Source of the DNA: a virus
DNA length: 64,000 nt
Reading direction: 5' to 3' (one strand)
Virus record (IMG/VR): IMGVR_UViG_3300023174_000078
Coordinates: 57,277 to 121,276 of that record
Shown one piece after another: positions 29,061-37,484 of the stretch (its first letter is position 1; the number at the start of each line of letters is the position of its first letter). A program made the position numbers and the translations under genes. The notes under the pieces are model-generated. The model was not told the DNA's origin. It did no database searches and saw only the letters and a list, made by a program, of their open reading frames with translations.

Positions 29061-30667
29061 ACTTACCCTTCAAGAAAAGTTTATTCCTGGAACTGATACG
29101 CTATCCGCTGTTCGTTGATTTCGTCCGAAACACGGCAGCATTGGATATTCCTGATAATATTGAAGATAAGCATTTCCGAGGCCACAATCTGAAAAATTAT
29201 AAGGCTTATTTACAAAGCAACATAACTGTAGTTGAAGACTTACTGACGTTGTTTTTAGAGAGCTATCCTGTTTTTTGGGGGGTGGTTTTTACCATAAACG
29301 CAATGGCGGCGGAATATAGTATCTGGCAAGCGAGTGACGTGCGCAAAGCATCGCGCAGGCAGGATCATGCTATTGCAAAAATATATATTATTATTGATTG
29401 TGTTTTCCAGGCTAAGCTAGGCGACTACGACGCTGCTCGGCTGCATCACAGAATCGATAAATTAGTTCTTGGTGCTTTGACTAGTTTCGATTTTAAGCAG
29501 CATTTGAAAGACAAGATAGGCACGTACAAAGACCAAACCCTAAGTAATTTATATAATTATGTGGTGAGTATTACTTATAGATTTGTGCCGACCGTTAAAG
29601 ACTATATTATGCAAAAATTAGATTCCATTATGAGTGCTGACGATGTATTAAAGAATTATTTTGATCGTGTTGTTGTTATCAACTTAGATCGTCGGACAGA
29701 CAGATGGGAGGCGATACAAGAAAAGTTCGCTAAGATTAATTGGCCATTCAAGGAGCCTGAGCGGTTCTCTGCTTACGACGGGGACAGGTTACCAGAGCCT
29801 ATTGGTTGGACACACGGCAGAGGCACATGGGGTTGTCTGCTGTCCCACAGAGAGGTACTGAGTCGCGCGATACAAGACGGACTCAATAGCGTGTTAATTT
29901 TAGAAGACGACATTTTCTTCGCGCCAGACTTTGAAACTCGAGTCATTAATTTCATCCAGGGGCTACCTGTAAATTGGGATCAGATAATGCTGGGCGGTCA
30001 ATTTTTCGATAACTCTAAAGCATACGACATTTCCCCGGAAGTAAGGAAGGTCTCTCTTTGCCACCGGTCGCACGCGTACGCCGTTAAGGGAGCATTCATG
30101 CATTACATGTATTCTAAACTGTGTGCATCTTATGGGCACGTAGACCACATCATGAACACGTTTCAGGAGCGATTTAATGTGTACACGCCAAGACACTTTC
30201 TGATAGGACAAGACGGATCTCCTAGCGACATATCCGGGGCGCAGGGTAGCCCGGATCTGCTGCGAAATCCGCCGGATAAAGATACGCCTGTGTTCGTGAT
30301 AGCTCCAGATCTTGATTTGCATAAGCAAGTATTTGAATCAGATTTGCCGTTACACTTCGGTACCCTTGCACCGTCTGGAGCAAACGCACAGTTACAACAT
30401 TTTGTGGACCATCCAGTTCCTAATCTAAAATTCGCGATTTTTGAATTTTTGAATTCTAGTATCTGGTACGCTAGATCTGTGTACCCTTCTAAATACAGCA
30501 CCATATTAAATCCGGAAGGATTGTTAATGGATGAGGTAATGCAGGCCAAAGGAAATCTTAATTTGATATACATTGAATCGATGGCGCAACTGCAAGAAGC
30601 GATTGCTAAATATCCCTTTGGTGAGGATTTACCATCCCAGTTTCCAGAAGACAAACGTGAAATTTAA
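29057..30667 (+). CDS. GT25-family glycosyltransferase with N-terminal extension
   Basis: 536 residues from ATG 29057. The first 200 residues are helical and unassigned. From about 201, DRVVVINLDRRTDRWEAI, then GTWGCLLSHREVL, then VLILEDDIFFAPDF (EDD at about 283-285) are the three hallmarks of GT25 (LOS galactosyltransferase / procollagen galactosyltransferase-like). A further 200 residues follow. It probably transfers a hexose from a UDP-sugar; the acceptor might be LPS, a virion glycan or a protein. Confidence 0.82.
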   Translation: MNLPFKKSLFLELIRYPLFVDFVRNTAALDIPDNIEDKHFRGHNLKNYKAYLQSNITVVEDLLTLFLESYPVFWGVVFTINAMAAEYSIWQASDVRKASRRQDHAIAKIYIIIDCVFQAKLGDYDAARLHHRIDKLVLGALTSFDFKQHLKDKIGTYKDQTLSNLYNYVVSITYRFVPTVKDYIMQKLDSIMSADDVLKNYFDRVVVINLDRRTDRWEAIQEKFAKINWPFKEPERFSAYDGDRLPEPIGWTHGRGTWGCLLSHREVLSRAIQDGLNSVLILEDDIFFAPDFETRVINFIQGLPVNWDQIMLGGQFFDNSKAYDISPEVRKVSLCHRSHAYAVKGAFMHYMYSKLCASYGHVDHIMNTFQERFNVYTPRHFLIGQDGSPSDISGAQGSPDLLRNPPDKDTPVFVIAPDLDLHKQVFESDLPLHFGTLAPSGANAQLQHFVDHPVPNLKFAIFEFLNSSIWYARSVYPSKYSTILNPEGLLMDEVMQAKGNLNLIYIESMAQLQEAIAKYPFGEDLPSQFPEDKREI

Positions 30668-30672
30668 ATGCT

Positions 30673-30903
30673 ATGAATGGAGAAGCAGGCAAAGGTTCAG
30701 CTATTCGCCAGTCCTCGGACTGGAAAAAATATGAGTCAAACTATGACCAGATATTTAAAAAAGAGACTACGATAACTGACGGGCACACTACATGGAATAG
30801 ATGTGATAGAAAACATTGTGATCTGCATGTGGTGAGGCCGGGTAAAGTGCAATGCTGGTGTGACGAGCTGAAGGACCATTACACAAATGAAAGCCTTAAT
30901 TAA
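30673..30903 (+). CDS. Small conserved phage protein (GKGSxxR type)
   Basis: 76 residues. GEAGKGSAIRQSSDWKKYESNYDQIF is a start found in many small phage proteins; the C-terminal half has a Cys/His set (CDRKHC, CWC) that could bind zinc. Function unknown. Confidence 0.65.
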   Translation: MNGEAGKGSAIRQSSDWKKYESNYDQIFKKETTITDGHTTWNRCDRKHCDLHVVRPGKVQCWCDELKDHYTNESLN

Positions 30904-31024
30904 ATTTTTATATCGCTGGGTAATAAATAAACTTTATTTTTCTACCTGTAAAAAGAAAATGAATAGTGCTAGGCGGCGATACCAGCGAGCCAAAGAAAAA
31001 CTTAATAGCGATATGTTTACATGA
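30887..31024 (+). CDS. Very small basic protein
   Basis: 45 residues, MKALIKFLYRWVINKLYF then Lys/Arg-rich. The hydrophobic-basic start could be an amphipathic membrane-associated helix. It overlaps the previous gene by 17 bp and the next by 4 bp (ATGA), which supports it being translated. Confidence 0.45.
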   Translation: MKALIKFLYRWVINKLYFSTCKKKMNSARRRYQRAKEKLNSDMFT

Positions 31025-31230
31025 GTGCCGCCTTACCCCCTAGTTCAGCCATCATTTCCCGGATCACGCAGTATCTCATGACAGGTGGTAATTTTAATCC
31101 CGAATTAGCAGATCACATCGCTGTCAGAGATTTATTGATTGATTGTCGTGATGTTTTGATTGCAATACAAAAACGCGACGGTAAATACTCAAGTCCGTCA
31201 TTACCACTTGTACCGAATGAGCGGCTATAA
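31021..31230 (+). CDS. Small hypothetical protein
   Basis: 69 residues, helical, no known motif. Start overlaps the preceding stop. Confidence 0.5.
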   Translation: MSAALPPSSAIISRITQYLMTGGNFNPELADHIAVRDLLIDCRDVLIAIQKRDGKYSSPSLPLVPNERL

Positions 31231-31254
31231 TCCCGCAATCGTACCCGATAATTT

Positions 31255-32010
31255 ATGCGCATAATTCATACCCATAACGGGTTAAGACTTGGGGATAACT
31301 TAATACAACTGAATTTTCTCAGACGAGCAAGTCAGATAAATAAGGATGTGCAGTTCATTCATTACTACAATCCGCATTTTTGTAATGGTGCGGAGCTTCT
31401 ACCTTTTGTTGAGGGCTTTGAAACGCAGATTACAATTTCGCCAGCTTCCCCGCCAGCGCACAGTATAGATTCTTGGCGCGGACCTATGTGGTATTCGCAC
31501 GCGGATAGATTAGACTTTGCGAAGTTTCATTTATTCTGGTTCGCTCATTTGGCGGCAGTAATGCAGATTGTAAATCCAATTAATGACACAGAGCATTTAC
31601 TTATCGACTACCCGTTACTGTACAATAATGACGTACCGTCTTTTGACGCAGTAATCATTAATTCCCCTGCGCTGTCAGGACAGTATCATGCTTATAACGA
31701 GGACGACTACAGGCATCTTATTATTGCGTTGCTCGCTCGCGGTTACTCTGTGCTGACTACAAAGCCTACAGATTTATGTCCTTCTGCGGTAGGGCATAAC
31801 GTGGCCTGGATTGGCGCTGTAGCGGCAAATGCCAAATTGATTATAGGTACTAGCACCGGACCTAGCTGGCCTTGTTTGAATGTGAGAAATAGAGATGCTA
31901 AACACATTTTATGTCTAGATACTGAAAATGTTATCTTGACACCACGAGGTAGCGTGGCTAGGAATGTGCCGCAAGTTATCGATATTTTGGCTAAAGAAAA
32001 TTTTTTATGA
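31255..32010 (+). CDS. GT-B-like protein, possible GT9-type glycosyltransferase
   Basis: 251 residues. THNGLRLGDNLIQLNFLRRAS near the start resembles the G-x-GD motif of heptosyltransferase-like proteins, and LIIGTSTGPSWPCLNV near the end resembles the nucleotide-sugar loop of GT-B folds. Overall similarity cannot be judged by eye. It overlaps the radical SAM gene by 4 bp and opens the glycan gene run 31.2-37.2 kb. Confidence 0.5.
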   Translation: MRIIHTHNGLRLGDNLIQLNFLRRASQINKDVQFIHYYNPHFCNGAELLPFVEGFETQITISPASPPAHSIDSWRGPMWYSHADRLDFAKFHLFWFAHLAAVMQIVNPINDTEHLLIDYPLLYNNDVPSFDAVIINSPALSGQYHAYNEDDYRHLIIALLARGYSVLTTKPTDLCPSAVGHNVAWIGAVAANAKLIIGTSTGPSWPCLNVRNRDAKHILCLDTENVILTPRGSVARNVPQVIDILAKENFL

Positions 32011-33098
32011 AGCAGAACAAATATAGTGATTTTAAGATATTTGCTTTTCCTGAGAAAGTGCAAAGTTTCAGAGATAACGTCTTAACTGCGCCCATTTATG
32101 TACGCATTAAGCCTATTAATCGTTGTAATCATGCTTGTCACTGGTGCGTGTATTCGGATGGTACACTACGACCTAAGGATCGCCCAGACAAGCATTTGAA
32201 AGCGGGTATGCACGAGACCATGCGCGAGCAGGACATCATGCCTACGGATGCCGCGCTCGGCCTCATCGATGACCTGGCTGATATTGGTACTAAAGCCGTG
32301 ACATTCTCTGGCGGTGGAGAACCTCTACTTCATAAAGACATAGCTTCTATCATGCAGAGAACTTTGGATAAGAATGTAGCATTATCCATCATTACCAACG
32401 GGCAGTTACTTCAAGGGGCCCGCGCAGAGACTTTAGCGCACGCCAAATGGGTTCGTATTTCTATGGATTACACTAGCGAGAAGCAGATGGTGGAATCGCG
32501 TAATGTACCGGGGCGCTTCTTTACTGGTGTGCTGGATAATATTAAGACCTTCGCTAAAATCAAAGATAGCAATTGTGATCTGGGCATTAATTTTATTATT
32601 ACTAGAGACAATTATGAAGGTATTGTAGACTTTGCAAAACAGCTAAAGGATTGCGGCGTCGAGAACATTCGGTTCAGTCCTGTTTATGTTAGCGGTTTCA
32701 AAGAGTATCACACACCTATCGCTGCGCGCGTTGTTGAGCAGCTTTTAGAATGTCAGACTTTTTGTGATGCCAATTTTTCTATCAATACTACATACGATTT
32801 AGACAGCCCATCCAAGTCCCCGGTCAGACCGTTTAACCGTTGCTTATATGCGCAGACAACATGTGTCGTTGGTGCTGATCTGAATATCTACGCCTGCCAC
32901 AATACCGCATATAGTAAGCACGGACTGATCGCGGGTATGCAGAATAGAAAGTTTTCAGAGGCGTGGTTCTCTGATGAAGTTAAGGAGTGGCACGCCAAGT
33001 TTAGACCTTGCAACGTGTGTCACCATGAGTGCGCTAATCATAACAAGGTTGCGCTATACGAACAATTAGCGACAGATAGTGTAGATTCATTTGTATAA
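32007..33098 (+). CDS. Radical SAM enzyme with SPASM-like C-terminus
   Basis: 363 residues. INRCNHACHWCVYSDG gives C-x3-C-x2-C (Cys 40, 44, 47) for the 4Fe-4S cluster and SAM; TFSGGGEPLLHKDI is the SAM-binding GGE motif. The C-terminus has CLYAQTTCVVGADLNIYACHN and CNVCHHECANHN, a Cys set typical of SPASM/twitch auxiliary clusters. Such enzymes modify peptides, sugars or alcohols. Its position between a GT-B-like and a GT2-like gene, and near a ThDP enzyme, suggests modification of a sugar or glycan precursor, but no substrate can be assigned. Confidence 0.85.
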   Translation: MKQNKYSDFKIFAFPEKVQSFRDNVLTAPIYVRIKPINRCNHACHWCVYSDGTLRPKDRPDKHLKAGMHETMREQDIMPTDAALGLIDDLADIGTKAVTFSGGGEPLLHKDIASIMQRTLDKNVALSIITNGQLLQGARAETLAHAKWVRISMDYTSEKQMVESRNVPGRFFTGVLDNIKTFAKIKDSNCDLGINFIITRDNYEGIVDFAKQLKDCGVENIRFSPVYVSGFKEYHTPIAARVVEQLLECQTFCDANFSINTTYDLDSPSKSPVRPFNRCLYAQTTCVVGADLNIYACHNTAYSKHGLIAGMQNRKFSEAWFSDEVKEWHAKFRPCNVCHHECANHNKVALYEQLATDSVDSFV

Positions 33099-33104
33099 AT
33101 TTTT

Positions 33105-33911
33105 ATGAGTAAACAAACAAACAGCATGCCTAGAGTTGCATTTACAATTATATTTAATGGATTAAGACATTTAATCCATAATGACTACTATAAATTTATG
33201 GTCGAAAATTTCGACCTGTGGGTTATAGCTGAAGGGGTCTCTAAAAATACAGGGTCTACAGCTTGGTGTAATGTGTTACCTGACACTATCCATGATAATT
33301 TTCTATCTAAAGACGGAACGACTCAGTTTTTAGATGAGTTAGCAAAACAACATTCTAATGTTAAAATAGTTAGAAGTCCTACACGATATTGGCCTAACAA
33401 GGATCATCAAGTAAATGCGGCAATCGAGGAGATTAAGAAGCATTATAGTAACTGTCTATTATGGGAAGTTGATATAGATGAGCAGTGGAATAAAGAAAGT
33501 TTGGAAAAATCAGAATCTGAGCTAATAGAAAGTAACGCTAAAACTGGTTGTTTTTTAGCCAACTATTACGTAGGTAAAGATTTAGTAGCCCGTGGTGTTT
33601 GGGGTGAAGGCAGTCATACACCATATATGCGTTTGTGGAATTGGAATGGCGAACTATTCAGTACGCACGAACCTCCAAATTTAGCCGGGGGAAACGGACA
33701 TACAGTATTATTGACCCCTAGGTTCAATCATTATTCATACTTTTTTGAAGAAGATGTTCTTTTTAAAGAGTTATATTATGGTGGTTACACGGGATTACAT
33801 AGCAGGTGGAGTGCCGTGCAAACATCACCGACATTCCCTATTCATATTAGGAGTCTGCTTGGTAACAATACAGGATGGGCCAATACAGATACGTTTATTC
33901 ACAAGATTTAA
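33105..33911 (+). CDS. GT2-like glycosyltransferase
   Basis: 268 residues. The N-terminal strand VAFTIIFNGLRHLI, FDLWVIAEG and the acidic motif LLWEVDIDEQW (DID) fit a GT-A glycosyltransferase of the non-processive GT2 type or a GT17-like relative. Phe/Tyr/Trp-rich C-terminal half. Donor and acceptor unknown. Confidence 0.6.
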   Translation: MSKQTNSMPRVAFTIIFNGLRHLIHNDYYKFMVENFDLWVIAEGVSKNTGSTAWCNVLPDTIHDNFLSKDGTTQFLDELAKQHSNVKIVRSPTRYWPNKDHQVNAAIEEIKKHYSNCLLWEVDIDEQWNKESLEKSESELIESNAKTGCFLANYYVGKDLVARGVWGEGSHTPYMRLWNWNGELFSTHEPPNLAGGNGHTVLLTPRFNHYSYFFEEDVLFKELYYGGYTGLHSRWSAVQTSPTFPIHIRSLLGNNTGWANTDTFIHKI

Positions 33912-33919
33912 TTAAGCAT

Positions 33920-34576
33920 ATGCAAAGTGAAATACATCTAGGAGAAGAATTCGGACAAATGATACACAGGTATGTTAGTCTGTATAAGTTGAGAAATAAT
34001 CTTGAGATAGGTTCTTGGGATGGCGCGGGTTCCACGCGCTGCTTTGTTGATGCGCAGCAGGCCCTAGACGGGCCTAAAAGGTTGATATGTGTGGAAGCGC
34101 TAAAAGACAGGTATGATGTCCTGGTAGATAGGTATAAGGACGTAGATTGGGTGGATTGCAGGCATTGCACAAGTTTGTCCTATGATCAATTAATCTATAA
34201 AGATTTTGAAGATATATGGACATCGCCTTATAACAAAATATCAGGGTACAGTAAAGCTCTCGTTAAGAGCTGGTTTGATAATGGTGTGGAGTTGATAAAG
34301 AATTCCGTCTCACTACAATTGGAGACACTGGGTCCGTTTGACTCAGTCCTACTGGATGGGTGTGAGTTCTCTGGCTACTCTGAGTTTGTCCTTTTGAAAG
34401 ACAAGACTAACGTGTTCTTCCTAGACGATGTACACTCCGCCTTCAAATGTTACCAAGTATACGAAGAGTTAAAAAACAATACGGATTGGGTGCTGACAGC
34501 GGAAAACGCGAGTACCAGAAATGGCTACGCTATATTCGTTAGACGTCATTTGCACCTTTGCAACGCAACGCTATAA
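33920..34576 (+). CDS. Class I SAM methyltransferase-like protein
   Basis: 218 residues from ATG 33920, chosen because an earlier ATG at 33875 would overlap the previous gene by 37 bp. LRNNLEIGSWDGAGSTRCF is motif I (E-x-G-x-x-x-G), KRLICVEALKDRYDVL follows, and FDSVLLDGCE...VFFLDDVH resemble the CmcI/Methyltransf_24 group. A methyltransferase for a sugar is plausible from context. Confidence 0.65.
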   Translation: MQSEIHLGEEFGQMIHRYVSLYKLRNNLEIGSWDGAGSTRCFVDAQQALDGPKRLICVEALKDRYDVLVDRYKDVDWVDCRHCTSLSYDQLIYKDFEDIWTSPYNKISGYSKALVKSWFDNGVELIKNSVSLQLETLGPFDSVLLDGCEFSGYSEFVLLKDKTNVFFLDDVHSAFKCYQVYEELKNNTDWVLTAENASTRNGYAIFVRRHLHLCNATL

Positions 34577-34590
34577 CCAGTAAATAATTC

Positions 34591-35796
34591 ATGAGCAAAA
34601 CAGCACTAACAAAAGAGGATCTTATATCGTTTGAAAAACGTATTTGTGATTTGTACTTAGATAACAAACTTCCATTCCTATTCCATTTGTCTGGTGGTAA
34701 TGAAGACCAGTTGCTCGATATTTTTAGCAATATAGAAAAGGATGATTATGTGTTGTCTAATCACAGAAGTCATTATCATGCCTTACTGCACGGTATTCCA
34801 CCGGCTGAGCTGGAACAGAAGATCCTTGATGGGCAGAGTATGTTTATATACGACCGCGCCCGTAATTTCTTTTGTTCGGCTATTATTGGCGGTACGCCAG
34901 GCATTGCCGTTGGGATTGCGTGGGCATTGAAACAAAAAGGATCCAAACAAAAGGTATGGTGTTTTGTTGGTGACGGTACAGAAGATTCTGGACATTTGTT
35001 TGAGGCCGTGCGTTACGCAGAAGGGCTGGAGCTTCCATGTACTTTTGTAATTGAGAATAATAACCGCTCGGTGGAAACGCCTAATGAAGAGCGTTGGGGT
35101 TCTACGGGCGACATCACTTGGGAATCTCCCAGTGTGCTAAAGTATTACTACGACATCACATATCCCCACGCGCGTATGCCTGGTAAGATTGATCTCAGTA
35201 AAGCGGTCAAGAAAACTGACGAGGAGTATTTCCCACTTCTTCAAAATCCGGATTACGTGGATAGAACACAAGCGGATGAAATGAATTTATCTTATAAGGA
35301 TGCTGTGGCTCTTGCCATGAAAGAAATATCCACGCATAACGCAGTCTTTATTGGTTACAATGTGCGCAGAGGGGATGCGATGGGCACGTTGAAAGATGTG
35401 CCTATGTCTCAGAAGCTGGAGACGCCCGTGGCAGAGAACTTGATGGCGGGCTTAGCGATTGGTATGTCTTTTGAAGGTTTTATACCTGTGCTTTACTATG
35501 AACGGCATGACTTCATGCTTGTAGCCATGGACGCGATTGTTAATCATATTGATAAGATTGAGAGAATTTCGCACGGGCAATATAAAGTACCTGTTATTAT
35601 TCGCGCAGTTGTCGCGGATGGTGGGCCTTTCTACTCAGGGCCTACACATTCACAGGACTTTACTAGCGCCTTCAAATCCCTCGTCTCATTCCCGGTGCTG
35701 GATCCTGTTACAGGTAAAGATGTTTTGAATGCTTTCCGCAACGCACTAGCTAGTGGTAAACCTGCTATGATTGTAGAACGTAAAAGCAGATATTAA
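34591..35796 (+). CDS. Thiamine-diphosphate enzyme (dehydrogenase-E1/transketolase-like)
   Basis: 401 residues that combine two modules. Residues about 50-200 carry the ThDP motif GDGTEDSGHLFEAV (GDG at 127-129) ending in NNN (156-158), and the downstream YSNHRS-like VLSNHRSHYHAL as in E1-alpha chains. From about 230, a pyrimidine-binding domain (ETPVAENLMAGLAIGMSFEG with the catalytic Glu; VADGGPFYSGPTHSQDF) as in E1-beta or transketolase. The C-terminal third domain usual for these enzymes is absent. It would make or cleave a C-C bond at a keto group, for example in a branched or unusual sugar. Confidence 0.8.
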   Translation: MSKTALTKEDLISFEKRICDLYLDNKLPFLFHLSGGNEDQLLDIFSNIEKDDYVLSNHRSHYHALLHGIPPAELEQKILDGQSMFIYDRARNFFCSAIIGGTPGIAVGIAWALKQKGSKQKVWCFVGDGTEDSGHLFEAVRYAEGLELPCTFVIENNNRSVETPNEERWGSTGDITWESPSVLKYYYDITYPHARMPGKIDLSKAVKKTDEEYFPLLQNPDYVDRTQADEMNLSYKDAVALAMKEISTHNAVFIGYNVRRGDAMGTLKDVPMSQKLETPVAENLMAGLAIGMSFEGFIPVLYYERHDFMLVAMDAIVNHIDKIERISHGQYKVPVIIRAVVADGGPFYSGPTHSQDFTSAFKSLVSFPVLDPVTGKDVLNAFRNALASGKPAMIVERKSRY

Positions 35797-35824
35797 CGCA
35801 ATGAAAATTTTGAGAGATAGTTTA
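35794..35824 (+). repeat. 31-bp direct repeat, left copy
   Basis: Matches 37207-37237 at 30 of 31 positions. It covers the sequence TAACGCAATGAAAATTTTG and GAGAGATAGTTTA. In this copy an ORF MKILRDSL... runs 21 codons and stops in the ATG of the GT11 gene. Confidence 0.9.
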
Positions 35825-35862
35825 TCTGTATTATGCTTAAATAATTACGGAATATTCGAAAC

Positions 35863-36603
35863 ATGATAACAAGTGTATACAGCGGAGGTCTAGGCAATCA
35901 GTTATTTCAAGTAGTAGCTGGTTATTTTTTAGCAAAAGACAACAACGATGAGTACGGTATAAACCCGGATCTAAGTAAAGGCCTGGGGCAAGGAAGCGCT
36001 ATCACCGCTTATACAGATTCGATATTTAAAAATGTAAAGAAAACAAAGCACGCAGGATTAAATCTTTACACAGAACCGCAGTTTAACTACACGGCTATAG
36101 AATATTCAGAAGATTTATTATTAGAAGGCTACTTTCAATCTGAAAAATACTTCTTAAATAAGCGAGACGCGATAAACGAATTATTAGATTTCCGATGCGA
36201 CGAAGCGCCGACAAATGTTTGTGTCATTCATGTAAGGACGGGTGATTATTTGAATCGCACAGAGTTTGATGTAGTTACACCTCGATATTTTCAAAATGCA
36301 ATAAATTACGTTTTATCTATTAATCCGGCTGTAGTATTTAAAGTTGTGGCTGACAACGATAGTCACGCGTTGAGATATATACCTTCGGATATCAAATATG
36401 AATTTGTTTCATCGGATGATGAGCTGCGAGACTTAAGAACTATTTCACAATGTGATTACTCTATAATCTCCAATAGCTCGTTTGCTTGGTGGGGTAGCTA
36501 TTTAGGTAAAGGTAAAATGACACTAGCTCCCAGTACATGGTTTAATGTGAACTATAGTGTTGCGGATGTATATCGGAACGATATGATACAAATAGAAATA
36601 TGA
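35863..36603 (+). CDS. GT11 fucosyltransferase (alpha-1,2-type)
   Basis: 246 residues, short for the family (about 290). Contains SGGLGNQLFQ (8-16), the HxRxGDY motif as IHVRTGDYL (122-130, essential for GDP-fucose binding), and SNSSFAWWGSYL. These three blocks define GT11. It transfers fucose (or a related GDP-sugar) to galactose or similar. The gene overlaps the FkbM methyltransferase by 4 bp and the pair is bracketed by a 31-bp direct repeat. Confidence 0.9.
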   Translation: MITSVYSGGLGNQLFQVVAGYFLAKDNNDEYGINPDLSKGLGQGSAITAYTDSIFKNVKKTKHAGLNLYTEPQFNYTAIEYSEDLLLEGYFQSEKYFLNKRDAINELLDFRCDEAPTNVCVIHVRTGDYLNRTEFDVVTPRYFQNAINYVLSINPAVVFKVVADNDSHALRYIPSDIKYEFVSSDDELRDLRTISQCDYSIISNSSFAWWGSYLGKGKMTLAPSTWFNVNYSVADVYRNDMIQIEI

Positions 36604-37217
36604 TATTTGATTTCAAACATCTAATAACTAAATACAATATGAATTTACGTAATGTTATTCATATTGGCGGACATCACGGACATGAAGTGAAATTGTATAA
36701 AGAAATTAATCCTAATTGCACAGTTGAAATTTTTGAACCGCATCCTAATACGTTTTCGATAATGAAGAATAACGTGGCGTCATTCGCACAAATAAACTGT
36801 CATAATGTGGCATTAGGACCCCGGGAAACGGTTATGGAGCTTTACGTAGAAACGGATAATCAAGGACAGAGTAATTCCCTCTTAAAACCCAAATATCATG
36901 TTGAGCAGTATCCGTATATAAGATTTCAAAATGTAATTGAAGTGCCGGTTAAAACATTAGATAGCTTCCAATTAGATGAAAGCTACAATTTTATATCAAT
37001 TGATGTTCAAGGTTTTGAATTAGAGGTACTGAAAGGAGCAGTTTCTACGCTTAAAAATATAGAATATTTAATAGCCGAAGTTAACAATAAGGAGTTGTAT
37101 GAAGGCTGTTGTTTGGTTGAAGAATTGGATCAATTTTTAGAACAATTTAATTTACATCGTGTAGAAACAAATTGGGAGGGCGGAACCTGGGGAGACGGTT
37201 TTTATATAACGCAATGA
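36600..37217 (+). CDS. FkbM-family methyltransferase
   Basis: 205 residues. VIHIGGHHGHEVKLY (motif I), VEIFEPHPNTFSIMKNNV, LDSFQ and YNFISIDVQGFELEVLKGA (acidic motif) are the FkbM signature. The family O-methylates hydroxyls in natural products and sugars. Adjacent to a GT11 fucosyltransferase, methylation of fucose or of the same glycan is a fair guess. Ends inside the right direct repeat. Confidence 0.88.
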   Translation: MIFDFKHLITKYNMNLRNVIHIGGHHGHEVKLYKEINPNCTVEIFEPHPNTFSIMKNNVASFAQINCHNVALGPRETVMELYVETDNQGQSNSLLKPKYHVEQYPYIRFQNVIEVPVKTLDSFQLDESYNFISIDVQGFELEVLKGAVSTLKNIEYLIAEVNNKELYEGCCLVEELDQFLEQFNLHRVETNWEGGTWGDGFYITQ

Positions 37218-37237
37218 AAATTTCGAGAGATAGTTTA
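37207..37237 (+). repeat. 31-bp direct repeat, right copy
   Basis: Copy of 35794-35824 with one change (C for T at 37224, the first base of the tRNA-like acceptor stem). It includes the last codons of the FkbM gene and the first 14 bases of the tRNA-like gene. Confidence 0.9.
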
Positions 37238-37298
37238 AGTGGTCAGAACACGAGCAGACGTGCTGCAGGTCCAGGTTCGAGTCCTGGTCTCTCGACCA
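37224..37298 (+). tRNA. tRNA-like gene with aberrant anticodon arm
   Basis: 75 nt with encoded CCA. Perfect acceptor CGAGAGA/TCTCTCG, D-arm GTTT/GAAC with GG in the loop, T-arm CCAGG-TTCGAGT-CCTGG. But no canonical 5-bp stem with 7-nt loop fits between: the best pairing is CACG/CGTG with a six-base loop AGCAGA, or GCAG/CTGC with loop ACGTG. The anticodon cannot be assigned (GCA would be conceivable). Either a degenerate tRNA or a tRNA mimic. Confidence 0.55.
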
Positions 37299-37484
37299 AA
37301 TCTAAAACAAAGCTTTGGCAAAAATTGCGAAAGCTCGACGCGTTATGCGCAAAGCATAAAGTTTTATACTTTAGCGACATCCCTTTTTGTATGTCGCTTA
37401 GGTCTTTAAGCAATACAGAAAAACACGAGCGCGCATTCGCTAAGTATGACAAACAAAGAAAAGATGTTCGACAGCAATTAAAGG

